Shown in pieces: positions 1 through 7,118 of a stretch of DNA of 8,590 nt. The translations under genes were made by a program, and so were the position numbers. The notes under the pieces are model-generated. The model was not told where the DNA came from. It saw nothing but the letters and a program-made list of their open reading frames with translations, and made no database searches. Source of the stretch: Candidatus Bathyarchaeota archaeon (GTDB lineage Archaea; Thermoproteota; Bathyarchaeia; Bathyarchaeales; Bathyarchaeaceae); assembly GCA_023136395.1 (NCBI GenBank), contig JAGLRI010000048.1:1-8590 (forward strand), in the 5' to 3' direction. Positions within the stretch are counted from its first letter, which is position 1. Every line of letters starts with the position of its first letter.

Positions 1-1
1 A

Positions 2-1981
2 ATCGTCAAGGTTTTGGAAATCGGGTTGACGGATACAGTGGTTAGTGAGATAAATTCACGGATTGGCTTGATATACATCGTCAATCCGATAAAAAAGAAT
101 CTCCTTACGGAGATAGAGGAGACTTCTTTAGGTCTAGCTTCTGGATTCCAAGTGATGTCTACTGTAAGCCTCTGTGTCAGCATAGTCATAGTTCTAAACA
201 CGATGTATATGAACGTGAGTGAACGAACTAGAGAGATTGGTATATTACGGTCGATTGGGTCCTCAACGTGGCAAATCTTTTGGTTATTCTTCTCAGAGAG
301 TCTCATTATAGGACTCATTGGAGCTTCCGTAGGTATACCCACGGGTGTACTCATCACCAACGTCTTCAAGTATCTGATAAATCGATTATTCTTTTCATCC
401 CAAAGATTCGTAATTGACTTAACCCTATCTCAGATGAGATATTGGATAATTGGTGCCAGTGCAGGCGTGATCACGACGGTCATTGGAGGGATTTTCCCCG
501 CACTCTCAGCCTGTAAAATTGACGTCATAAAGGCGTTAAGACCAACCATGAGAAAGGGAGGTAAACAGCGAACAGCCTTAAAACTGATCGCCATAGGGTT
601 GCCCCTAACTTTTTTTGGAGCGTTCGCACTCGTAGGGAGCACCTTCTTTAGTGAGGTTAGTTGGGGAATTTTCGTCGGGTTTTTACTCGCTTTGATTCCC
701 GTGTTAGGAATTACACTTCTAACCGCAGGCCTGTTGAGATTTGCCAATCCAGTTGTGGAGCGTTCTTTATTCCTATTCAAGAACAGCAGAAAGATCATTT
801 CACGGAATATCGATCGTAACCTACTGCGGAGCACAGCTTGCTTCACCATCATAGGACTCGCTTTAAGTTTCGTAATAGTGATAGGGAGTGTTCAAACAGG
901 CGTAATTATCGGCATTGAAGACGTCATCAAATCCTTCGCAAGTTCCGACTTATCCGTAATTGCAGAAACGAACGTCTCAAAAACTTTTGTCAATAACCTT
1001 AGCCAGATTGATAACAACGCTTTAATAAATCAAACAACCCCGATTTTCCTTGTTCCTCAAAGAACGATGCTTGTGAATAACGTTTCGATAATAAAGACGC
1101 TGGCAACCGTTGTAGCTGTTGAACCTACTACCTACTCCGAGGTTATGTCTATGAGTTTTAGCGAAGACACACCTACCGACGTCTTTACTAAACTCGACAA
1201 ACCCGGTAGAATCATTCTAACCGCTCCCTTAGCTCTAAGTCTGAATGTGTCTATAGGCGATGTTTTAGCTGTGAGCAATTACGCCAACTACACCACGCCT
1301 TGGATAAACTTCACTCTAGTCGGAGTCGCTGAGGGATTTTGGCTTGAACTTATGTCGTTCAGTGGGTTAGCACTGTCGAAAACGTGTTACATCTCCTATG
1401 AGAGTCTAAACAAGTTCTTTCCAAGCTACAGAGACGAAGCTACCGTATTCTTCATCGAGGCAAAACCCAACCAAGACGTAGATTATGTTAAAGCTCGAAT
1501 TTTAGAGTCGTATGGAACCGAACACGAGTTGACAATAGTGACACACAATGATATCTTGGACGAAGTAAATACTGAAGTAAACAAGATATTTCTAACGTTG
1601 TACACCATAGTCTTATTCGCTATAGTAAACGCAGCTATTGGCATGACATCTATCATGATAATGAACGTGACTATGCGACGGCGAGAGATAGGTATCCTGC
1701 GGAGTCAGGGGATGAGTAAATCTCAGGTACTCGCCTCAATAATCGGGGAAGGATTCACTTTAGGCGTGGTGGGTTTCGTTCTTGGCACCGCGTTAGGTTT
1801 GATCTACCAATCAGTTACTGTAAGCTACATGAATTTTGGAGGTTTTAAAATCTCTTTTATAATCTCCTTAAGCTCCGTAATGCTTACACTTACGTTGTCA
1901 GTATTAATCTCAGTCATAAGCGCGGCATATCCTGCATACCGAGCTTCTGAATTGAACATCGTAGAGTCTTTGAGACGTTAA
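2..1981 (+). CDS. ABC transporter permease, FtsX/MacB type (5'-truncated)
   Basis: Membrane subunit of an ABC exporter of the MacB/LolCE/FtsX class, which uses a partner ATPase to drive extrusion of, or mechanical work on, a substrate at the membrane outer face. The reading frame is open to the left edge, so the first in-frame TTG (14) is not a trustworthy start and the N-terminal helix and first extracytoplasmic domain are missing. Counting from that TTG, a first FtsX domain spans about residues 44-178 (helices near 44-66, 93-118, 142-166), a linker with helices near 187-208 and 216-241 follows, then a helix at 273-300, an extracytoplasmic domain at about 301-520, and a second FtsX domain at 524-655 (helices near 524-550, 578-600, 615-642). 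Both FtsX domains carry the cytoplasmic REIGILRS motif (73-80 and 557-564) and end in a P-A-x(n)-A-L/S-LR type tail. No ATPase gene is visible; it probably lies upstream. The substrate is unknown. The gene is richer in CpG than its neighbours. Confidence 0.9.
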   Translation: MVKVLEIGLTDTVVSEINSRIGLIYIVNPIKKNLLTEIEETSLGLASGFQVMSTVSLCVSIVIVLNTMYMNVSERTREIGILRSIGSSTWQIFWLFFSESLIIGLIGASVGIPTGVLITNVFKYLINRLFFSSQRFVIDLTLSQMRYWIIGASAGVITTVIGGIFPALSACKIDVIKALRPTMRKGGKQRTALKLIAIGLPLTFFGAFALVGSTFFSEVSWGIFVGFLLALIPVLGITLLTAGLLRFANPVVERSLFLFKNSRKIISRNIDRNLLRSTACFTIIGLALSFVIVIGSVQTGVIIGIEDVIKSFASSDLSVIAETNVSKTFVNNLSQIDNNALINQTTPIFLVPQRTMLVNNVSIIKTLATVVAVEPTTYSEVMSMSFSEDTPTDVFTKLDKPGRIILTAPLALSLNVSIGDVLAVSNYANYTTPWINFTLVGVAEGFWLELMSFSGLALSKTCYISYESLNKFFPSYRDEATVFFIEAKPNQDVDYVKARILESYGTEHELTIVTHNDILDEVNTEVNKIFLTLYTIVLFAIVNAAIGMTSIMIMNVTMRRREIGILRSQGMSKSQVLASIIGEGFTLGVVGFVLGTALGLIYQSVTVSYMNFGGFKISFIISLSSVMLTLTLSVLISVISAAYPAYRASELNIVESLRR

Positions 1982-2002
1982 AATGCGACTGCTGAATGCG
2001 AC
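1982..2002. repeat. Short direct repeat after the permease stop
   Basis: The 8-mer AATGCGAC occurs at 1982-1989 and again at 1995-2002, a 13-base period, directly after the permease TAA. It is seen directly in the sequence. It could be chance, a slippage duplication or a binding site. No function is claimed. Confidence 0.4.
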
Positions 2003-2036
2003 ATATTCTATGCATCCACGCCAATGTTTGTAAATA

Positions 2037-2046
2037 GCTAGCTAGC
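2037..2046. repeat. Self-complementary GCTAGCTAGC between convergent genes
   Basis: GCTAGCTAGC is a perfect 10-base palindrome inside the 71-base gap between the permease stop (1981, +) and the acyl-CoA synthetase stop (2053, -). It includes two CTAG tetramers. A role in ending transcription from both sides is conceivable, but neither strand has a T-run longer than four here, so that is only an inference. Confidence 0.4.
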
Positions 2047-2052
2047 ATAAAA

Positions 2053-3744
2053 CTAATGTTCCTCTTCTCTTAGCACTCTCTTAAGAACTTTGCCTACCAA
2101 GGTCATTGGTAATTCAGTTCGAAATTCGACTTCCCTTATTGCTTTGTAGGGCGCTATCTTTTCATTAACAAAATCCAGTATCTCCCTATTTGTTACAGCC
2201 ATTCCCTCTTTTAATACAACAAAAGCCTTTGGAATTTCGCCTACGACAGTATTTGGTTTCCCTACAACCCCACAGAGTTTTACAGCTGGATGTTCATAAA
2301 GCACATCTTCAAGCTCTCTGGGATATACACTATAACCTTTGTATTTAATTAAATCCTTTTTTCGATCTGTAATGTAGAAGTAACCGTCCTCATCCATTTT
2401 ACCAACGTCGCCAGTGTAAAACCATCCGTCTTTAAGAACATCAGCCGTTTCTTTGGGCATATTCCAATAGCCCTTCATTATCTGCGGACCTTTAACTACA
2501 AGCTCCCCAACTTCGCCGAGTTTAAGTTCCTTTTCCCCCTTTTTCATATCCATGATCTTTGCATCGGTGTTAGGCCAAGGCAGACCGATAGAGCCCACTT
2601 TCACGGTTTTCATTGTTTTATCTAGGGGATTGCAATGGGTAACGGGGGAACATTCTGTTAATCCGTAGCCTTCTACAAGAACACCCTCAGTTATTTCCAT
2701 AAACTTCTTTTGAACTTCAGGTGGGAGTGCAGCTGCACCAGAGATACAAAAACGTACAGATGTGTAGTCATACTTTTTTAAATCTGGATGCGAAAGCAGT
2801 ATAGCGTACATTGTGGGAACTCCACAGAAGACTGTAACCTTATATTTTTGAATTGTTTGAAATGTGCTTACTGGATCGAATCGTGGAAGCAAAATTATTT
2901 TTTCTGCCATATATATTGGAGCATTCATACCAGTCGTCATACCGTAACTATGGAATAATGGCAGCACAGCTAGAGAAGTCTCTTTGGCTTCCTCGCCTTT
3001 TAACCACTCAGCACACATGACGGTGTTTGAAACCAAATTCATATGAGTTAGCATTACGCCTTTGGGAACCCCAGTTGTCCCGCCAGTGTATTGAATAGCC
3101 GCTAAAGCCTCTTTCGGATTAATTTCCAACTTTGGAGGTCTTGCCTCGTATCTACTTAACATCTCTTTGAAAAAGTATACATTTGATTTACGTTCAACTT
3201 TATGTGATGGAATTTTTCCTAGAATGGAGCCTAGGAAGGATTTGATCTTAGGCATATAATCCTTCAAGCTCGTAATGATTACATTTCGTAGTTTGGTTTT
3301 ATCCAAAACTTTTTCTACGATGGGATAAAGCATATCAATAACTACTATTGTCTCGGCTTCTGAATCGCGTAACTCAAACTCCAATTCTCGTTCCTTATGA
3401 AGTGGACTTATGGCTGTTTCAATTGCCCCAATTTTGAGGGTGCCATAATACGCTATTATAAATTGAGGCGTATTAGGCAGAAAAATAGCAACCCTGTCTC
3501 CTTTATTTACACCCAAATCTGTAAGAGCTGTTGCAAATTTATCAACCGCCAAATCTAACTCTTTATAAGTGATTTTTCCGTCAAAGTACACTATTGCCGT
3601 GTTATTCGGGTATTTTTCAGCACTTCTTCTGAGGAAGTCCGAAAGCGGAATTTCTGGATATTCTATGTGTTTAGGAACTCCTTCAGGCCAAAATTTGAAC
3701 CACGGCTTTTCTGGTTCTTCTGACATATTCCTCTTCATTTTCAT
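2053..3744 (-). CDS. Long/medium-chain acyl-CoA synthetase (AMP-forming)
   Basis: Member of the adenylate-forming (ANL) superfamily, which activates a carboxylic acid with ATP to an acyl-AMP and then transfers the acyl group to CoA. All core motifs are intact in the 563-residue product: the phosphate-binding loop YTGGTTGVPKG (219-229), YGLTE (360-364), YTGD (443-446), the hinge RKKDLIKYKG (461-470), and the C-terminal catalytic lysine in PMTLVGK (K552). Length and motif spacing fit FadD-like enzymes. The chain length or aryl specificity of the substrate cannot be read from motifs. The ATG at 3744 has a TATA-like box about 27 bases upstream, consistent with a leaderless mRNA. The ATG at 3726 (MSEEPEKPW...) is an alternative with AGAGG just upstream, and family members often begin near there. 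The gene follows the small Cys/His gene by about 60 bases and converges with the permease. A cytosolic role in fatty, branched or aromatic acid use is likely. Confidence 0.95.
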   Translation of the reverse strand: MKMKRNMSEEPEKPWFKFWPEGVPKHIEYPEIPLSDFLRRSAEKYPNNTAIVYFDGKITYKELDLAVDKFATALTDLGVNKGDRVAIFLPNTPQFIIAYYGTLKIGAIETAISPLHKERELEFELRDSEAETIVVIDMLYPIVEKVLDKTKLRNVIITSLKDYMPKIKSFLGSILGKIPSHKVERKSNVYFFKEMLSRYEARPPKLEINPKEALAAIQYTGGTTGVPKGVMLTHMNLVSNTVMCAEWLKGEEAKETSLAVLPLFHSYGMTTGMNAPIYMAEKIILLPRFDPVSTFQTIQKYKVTVFCGVPTMYAILLSHPDLKKYDYTSVRFCISGAAALPPEVQKKFMEITEGVLVEGYGLTECSPVTHCNPLDKTMKTVKVGSIGLPWPNTDAKIMDMKKGEKELKLGEVGELVVKGPQIMKGYWNMPKETADVLKDGWFYTGDVGKMDEDGYFYITDRKKDLIKYKGYSVYPRELEDVLYEHPAVKLCGVVGKPNTVVGEIPKAFVVLKEGMAVTNREILDFVNEKIAPYKAIREVEFRTELPMTLVGKVLKRVLREEEH

Positions 3745-3763
3745 CTTCTTACTTATTTATTCT

Positions 3764-3775
3764 AAACTATATTTA
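3764..3775 (-). promoter_or_regulatory. Candidate TATA box for the acyl-CoA synthetase gene
   Basis: On the minus strand this reads TAAATATAGTTT, centred about 27 bases before the ATG at 3744. That is the archaeal TATA-to-start spacing expected when transcription begins at the start codon. The ATG has no good Shine-Dalgarno sequence. A second AT-rich stretch (3752-3761) lies about 30 bases before the alternative ATG at 3726. Confidence 0.4.
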
Positions 3776-3804
3776 CCAATAATTTTTCTTTAAAAAGCCC
3801 TTAC

Positions 3805-3975
3805 CTAGAGGAACAGACTATTACGAGGACTAAAGAAAATGCACCCCAAAGGGTGAAGTTCATGATCCCAATGCCCAAGACAAACATATTTTCCTTCAGA
3901 ATTCTTTCTCAGATTCTTACAATTCATGCATTTCGAGAAATCTTCTGAATATTCTCTACTCTGTTTTTGACTCAC
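3805..3975 (-). CDS. Small Cys/His-rich protein, putative metal-binding
   Basis: I do not recognise the family. From the GTG at 3975 the product has 56 residues: a polar, charged N-terminus and then a cluster of ligand-type residues, C16, C19, C32, H35, H38, H41 and C45 (spacing C-x2-C-x12-C-x2-H-x2-H-x2-H-x3-C), ending in a hydrophobic tail. Four cysteines with this spacing could bind zinc, as in a zinc ribbon, or an iron-sulfur cluster, as in small subunits of some glycyl radical enzymes. Neither is demonstrated. There is no signal peptide or membrane helix. The GTG start is chosen because GAGGTG ends 8 bases before it and GGTGATC 2 bases before it, both complementary to the archaeal 16S tail. 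The frame can extend to a TTG at 3999 (64 residues), which is less likely. It lies about 300 bases downstream of tldE and 60 bases upstream of the synthetase. The non-random Cys/His pattern and the strong ribosome binding site support a real gene. Confidence 0.7.
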   Translation of the reverse strand: MSQKQSREYSEDFSKCMNCKNLRKNSEGKYVCLGHWDHELHPLGCIFFSPRNSLFL

Positions 3976-3977
3976 GA

Positions 3978-3989
3978 GATCACCACCTC
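3978..3989 (-). promoter_or_regulatory. Strong ribosome binding site that sets the GTG start of the small gene
   Basis: The minus strand reads GAGGTGGTGATC just before GTG at 3975. It looks like the archaeal consensus GAGGTGATC with a GTG triplet repeated. GAGGTG has an 8-base spacer to the start, so the GTG codon is favoured over the upstream in-frame TTG at 3999. Confidence 0.6.
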
Positions 3990-4132
3990 TGTTCCCCAAA
4001 TTACCTTAAATTATACTTAATGAAAATTGTTATGAACCAAAAAGACAGATTCCAAGTCTGGAAAAAACCTAGAAAAAGAAAAGAAGAAAGATTTGAGATA
4101 AACTAACTACCTTAGTTTCATAAAGAAGGTAA

Positions 4133-4148
4133 TTATCCCGCGAGATAA
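4133..4148. repeat. 16-base near-perfect palindrome, candidate operator
   Basis: TTATC at 4133-4137 and GATAA at 4144-4148 flank CCGCGA, whose core CGCG is itself palindromic. Only one base pair of eight (4138/4143) breaks the symmetry. A CG-rich core in an otherwise AT-rich gap is the style of a dimeric regulator site. It lies about 158 bases upstream of the small gene start and 130 bases downstream of tldE. The regulator and the target are unknown. Confidence 0.4.
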
Positions 4149-4182
4149 AAAAGATTGAAGTTAGAAAAATGCGAGTTTTTTC
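4147..4182 (-). terminator. Candidate terminator of the tldD-tldE transcript
   Basis: On the minus strand, GAAAAA (complement of 4177-4182) and TTTTTC (complement of 4164-4169) can pair around a 7-base loop. T-runs occur at 4169-4165 and again at 4152-4147. Archaeal terminators depend mainly on T-runs, so the position 100-130 bases after the tldE stop is plausible. The stem is short and AU-rich, so confidence is low. Confidence 0.3.
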
Positions 4183-4203
4183 AATTAATGTATGTATGCA
4201 ATC

Positions 4204-4248
4204 TCAATACATCATAACTTCAACATTTTGTAACCTTCAATGCATCAT
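4204..4248. repeat. Imperfect direct repeat TCAATRCATCAT
   Basis: TCAATACATCAT (4204-4215) and TCAATGCATCAT (4237-4248) differ at one base in twelve and are 33 bases apart. They sit just beyond the tldE stop. On the minus strand each reads ATGATGYATTGA, which brings C/D-box RNAs to mind, but no CTGA D box is present. No function is assigned. Confidence 0.4.
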
Positions 4249-4277
4249 TATTCCAAATTAGGAAAAGAGCAAGTTAA

Positions 4278-5603
4278 CTACTCAGGTTTAGTTATTTGAA
4301 TGTTCCTTGCTAAGACATAAGGTGAAAGTGATGGTGGTTCAACCTCTAGCCACCAGTGAACCTGTTGTCTCTCTTGTGATATGTTAGTAATGTTTTCAAG
4401 GATTTTTAAAATATTGTCACTGAGACGGATTTGCTTCCAAGATTGTTTGATTTCACCATTCTCAATTAGGAATATGCCATCTCGCGGAATTGTTGAAAAA
4501 TCGCCAGTCACATAATTCTGGAATCTTGTGTACCAGGTGTTTGTGAGATACAAACCCTTTTTCACTTCTTTGAACATTTCGTTTTTACTTATATTACCTG
4601 GTTCCATTTCCAGACTCCAGGGTATTGGCATAACTATGCCCGCATGACCGGTAGTTTTAGTTTTGAAAAGCTTGGCTGTAGAAGTATTATGAAAATAAGT
4701 TTTCAAAATCCCTTTGTCTATAAAAGCTGTTTTTTTCACTGCAGCTCCTTCTTCATCAAAAATCCGGTGATTAACTGATTGTTTATCAGGATTATCTTGT
4801 ATGGTCACAATTTCAGGAGCTACTTTCTTTCCAAGTTTGTTGGCAAATACAGACATTTTTATCAAAACACTGTAAGCTGAACCCATGGAACCGTAGACGC
4901 TGATTATATTACCGAAAAATAATGGATCGAAGATAATGTCATACTTGCCTGGTTTGCCAGCTCTTGGATTCTTCGCTAACTTCGCTATCTCTCCAGCTTT
5001 TTCTCCAGCTCTTACAGGATTGAAATCTTTGAGCGTAGAGTTACATTCCACTCCGTGACCAGAAGCATCTCTCTGGGAAAATACTCTGATGGATAATTCA
5101 ATACCTGATCTTTCGTCTTGCCCTTCAGGTCCCTCTGAGGATACTAAAAAGACTTGCTCAAACTTTGTGGAGAGAACACCCCCAGATATAATATCTTTTC
5201 CAACTTCCCTTTTGGCGGCGTCTATAGCTTGGTAAATGTATTTGGATGGATCTTCAACATATCTAATAGCTTTATCAACCGCAGGTTTAGCATACTTAAA
5301 TTTATCTTGTGTTACCCCACCATACATAGGATTTTCTTGGGAGACCTTAGCAAGTTTTAGTAACTGTTTAAGTATAGACTCCACATTTTGAAAATTCTTT
5401 ATCTGTGTGGTAACCACTCGTTTTTTCCAAATTAACAAGACATTTGTGGTAAAGTCGTTCCATGCCACACCTATATCAATCTGGTTATTACTGAAACGTG
5501 ACTGGCGATACTCACCAAACACTGTATTAGCAATAATTTCGTCTGCACCTAACGTTTTTCCTTTTTTAACAATAGCCTCAGTCTTCCCCATAATTTCGCT
5601 CAT
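4278..5603 (-). CDS. tldE: TldE/PmbA-family subunit of the TldD/TldE peptidase
   Basis: Non-catalytic partner of TldD. In characterised bacterial systems the heteromeric TldD/TldE complex degrades unfolded or flexible peptides, matures microcin B17 by removing its leader peptide and affects the CcdA antitoxin. Archaeal substrates are not known to me. The 441-residue product has the PmbA/TldD fold layout: an N-terminal domain (about 1-110), a middle domain (about 120-210) and a C-terminal domain (about 215-441) with the family-typical YFHNTSTAKL segment near 303-312 and TRFQNYVTGDFS near 359-370. The HEXXXH motif and C-terminal zinc cysteine of TldD are both absent, as expected for TldE. Length is near the usual 440-450 residues. 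The ATG at 5603 shares ATGA with the tldD stop, so the two are almost certainly translated in a coupled way at matched levels. No separate strong ribosome binding site is seen, which fits coupling. Confidence 0.93.
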   Translation of the reverse strand: MSEIMGKTEAIVKKGKTLGADEIIANTVFGEYRQSRFSNNQIDIGVAWNDFTTNVLLIWKKRVVTTQIKNFQNVESILKQLLKLAKVSQENPMYGGVTQDKFKYAKPAVDKAIRYVEDPSKYIYQAIDAAKREVGKDIISGGVLSTKFEQVFLVSSEGPEGQDERSGIELSIRVFSQRDASGHGVECNSTLKDFNPVRAGEKAGEIAKLAKNPRAGKPGKYDIIFDPLFFGNIISVYGSMGSAYSVLIKMSVFANKLGKKVAPEIVTIQDNPDKQSVNHRIFDEEGAAVKKTAFIDKGILKTYFHNTSTAKLFKTKTTGHAGIVMPIPWSLEMEPGNISKNEMFKEVKKGLYLTNTWYTRFQNYVTGDFSTIPRDGIFLIENGEIKQSWKQIRLSDNILKILENITNISQERQQVHWWLEVEPPSLSPYVLARNIQITKPE

Positions 5604-7024
5604 TTTATGAAAACCCCTTTTAATCTCATCATGGGACCACCAGTGAAGACTGGTGAACCTTGCATTGGATCCCCTTTACCACAAGTAGCACTTTCAAAAA
5701 CAATTTTCTTTGAAACAGCATCAACCGCCATCCAAAAGTTTAAGGTTGATGTTTCAATCGTTGGTCTTACTACAGGCGTTGTTAATTCCCCATTTTCAAT
5801 AAGGTAAGCTTCTCTTCCAACATAACGTTGATTAAACCTTACATCGTCAATATTCCATTCTGTGAAAGAATGCATGTAAATGCCATGTTTCACATCTTTA
5901 AAAATTTCTTCTTCAGACATATCCCCTGGCTGTAGGTAAGTATTTGCCATTCTAACAATGGATTCCATATCATAATTAATTGAACGAGATGCACCATTAC
6001 TCCTTGTTCCCAGTTTTGCTGCAGTTTCACGGTTTTGTAAAAATTCATTTATTAATCCATTTTTGTAAAGGTATCGTGGTCTAGCTTTTACTCCTTCATC
6101 ATCATAAAGATAATAACCATAACTATTCTCCACGGTAGGATCGTCAATAATTGTCACCAAATCAGAGCCAATTTTTGTACCTATCCAGAAAGGTCCACCC
6201 GGATAAATGAAAGATCTACCTGCTTGACTCATCTCTCGCCCTAAAATTCTGTCTGCTTCCATAGGGTGCCCACAGGACTCGTGACAAGCAATTCCTGTAA
6301 CTTCTGAGCCGCACACCAAATCCATTTTATCAGGTTTTACTACTTTACCTTCCCTAATCAGTCGTTGTAATACTTTCACCTCTTTTGCTAGATCTTCCTC
6401 TATCCTCCAACGTTTAAAAGCCTCCCAGCCACCGGCATAACCATACTGTTTAAAAGGGAGTTGCTCCGTTTTCCCATTTTCTACAACCGTAATACCGATA
6501 GCGGAGACGTTAACTTTTGGAACAAAGGAAGAGATATTTGACCCCTCAGAGTTTACATAATATTTTTCTGTAAGTGTCGTTAGACAAGTTAACATTCTAG
6601 CAACTACGTTAATTTTCTGAGACATTATCACCTTGTCAACTTCTAAAAGTTTTTTTATTTTTTCTTCGGAAGAAATATCTTCAATTTTTTGTTCTTGTTT
6701 AACTTTCCATCTTGTATTTACGATCTCCTCTTCGAGAAAAGTTATTTTGTCTCTGCGTCTAGCATTTTTAGCCAATTTGTATGCCATATTTACAATTTTT
6801 TCTGCTTCTTGTTTTGTCCACTTGTTTGATGACGCGAAGCCTAAGCCCCCATTAGCTAGAATTCGAACACCATATCCACTGTCCACAGTTATTGCGTAAG
6901 CATCTACAAAACCATTTTTTAATACCATCTCCTCATTGTTTGTATCTACTGCTCGGGCTTCAGCATAGTCTACATTTTTACTGCGGGCATATTCAAGACA
7001 AAAATCAATGATTGTTTTTTCCAA
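5600..7024 (-). CDS. tldD: TldD zinc metallopeptidase
   Basis: Catalytic subunit of the cytosolic TldD/TldE peptidase, which threads flexible peptides into an internal chamber in the characterised bacterial complex. The 474-residue product carries the signature HESCGH (248-253, HEXXXH; H248 and H253 as metal ligands, E249 as general base) within a well-conserved stretch, and the C-terminal ATCGKGDP segment whose C448 matches the third zinc ligand of the family. The GGP tail (about 462-464) is also typical. All active-site residues are present, so it should be functional. The start is a TTG at 7024: an in-frame stop lies at 7034-7036, no other start codon is available between them, and GAGGG (7035-7031) sits 6 bases upstream. 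It overlaps tldE by 4 bases and follows the metallo-hydrolase gene by 94 bases. No precursor peptide or modification enzyme of a known RiPP type is visible alongside. Confidence 0.95.
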   Translation of the reverse strand: MEKTIIDFCLEYARSKNVDYAEARAVDTNNEEMVLKNGFVDAYAITVDSGYGVRILANGGLGFASSNKWTKQEAEKIVNMAYKLAKNARRRDKITFLEEEIVNTRWKVKQEQKIEDISSEEKIKKLLEVDKVIMSQKINVVARMLTCLTTLTEKYYVNSEGSNISSFVPKVNVSAIGITVVENGKTEQLPFKQYGYAGGWEAFKRWRIEEDLAKEVKVLQRLIREGKVVKPDKMDLVCGSEVTGIACHESCGHPMEADRILGREMSQAGRSFIYPGGPFWIGTKIGSDLVTIIDDPTVENSYGYYLYDDEGVKARPRYLYKNGLINEFLQNRETAAKLGTRSNGASRSINYDMESIVRMANTYLQPGDMSEEEIFKDVKHGIYMHSFTEWNIDDVRFNQRYVGREAYLIENGELTTPVVRPTIETSTLNFWMAVDAVSKKIVFESATCGKGDPMQGSPVFTGGPMMRLKGVFIK

Positions 7025-7030
7025 GAGTTT

Positions 7031-7035
7031 CCCTC
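7031..7035 (-). promoter_or_regulatory. Ribosome binding site supporting the TTG start of tldD
   Basis: The minus strand reads GAGGG with a 6-base spacer to TTG at 7024-7022. The in-frame TGA at 7036-7034 overlaps the ribosome binding site, so the open frame cannot start further upstream. AT-rich TATA-like stretches at about 7051-7066 and 7076-7085 could give tldD its own promoter. Confidence 0.6.
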
Positions 7036-7118
7036 AATTTTTTTCTTCTTTACCTTTTATTTTATTATCTCTGGTGTATACTTAAGCATGCAACGAAGAA
7101 CCGTTTTTTCATAAATAG

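Larger units (their letters stand above)
3976..4277. other. Intergenic region between tldE and the small Cys/His gene
   Basis: About 300 AT-rich bases with no convincing gene. The stretch holds a TATA-like TATAATTTA on the minus strand near 4006-4014, suitable for the small gene; a weak inverted repeat TACCTT/AAGGTA (4108-4113 and 4126-4131); a 16-base palindrome (4133-4148); an AT-rich hairpin with nearby T-runs (4147-4182); and an imperfect 12-mer direct repeat (4204-4248). A 24-codon lysine/arginine-rich plus-strand ORF (4032-4106) is present but weakly supported. No tRNA or rRNA is seen. The region most likely holds the end of the tldDE transcript and the start of the next transcription unit. 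Confidence 0.5.

Noticed and set aside
430..852. 140-codon minus-strand ORF inside the permease gene
   Set aside because: It lies wholly within the well-supported FtsX permease reading frame on the other strand, and its translation shows no recognisable domain.
4032..4106. 24-codon plus-strand ORF (MNQKDRFQVWKK...), very rich in K and R
   Set aside because: No ribosome binding site, low-complexity A-rich composition explains the K/R content, and nothing supports expression beyond a weak TATA-like stretch about 22 bases upstream.
4204..4248. C/D-box guide RNA suggested by two ATGATG motifs on the minus strand
   Set aside because: The C box would need RTGATGA and neither copy has a CTGA D box at a suitable distance.
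5600..7024. RiPP biosynthetic cluster built around TldD/TldE
   Set aside because: No radical SAM, YcaO, lanthionine synthetase or recognisable precursor peptide is present in the window; only the peptidase pair is seen.
7091..7110. Hairpin AACG...CGTT followed by a T-run on the plus strand, terminator-like
   Set aside because: Only a 4-base stem, and no plus-strand gene ends there; the flanking genes are both on the minus strand.
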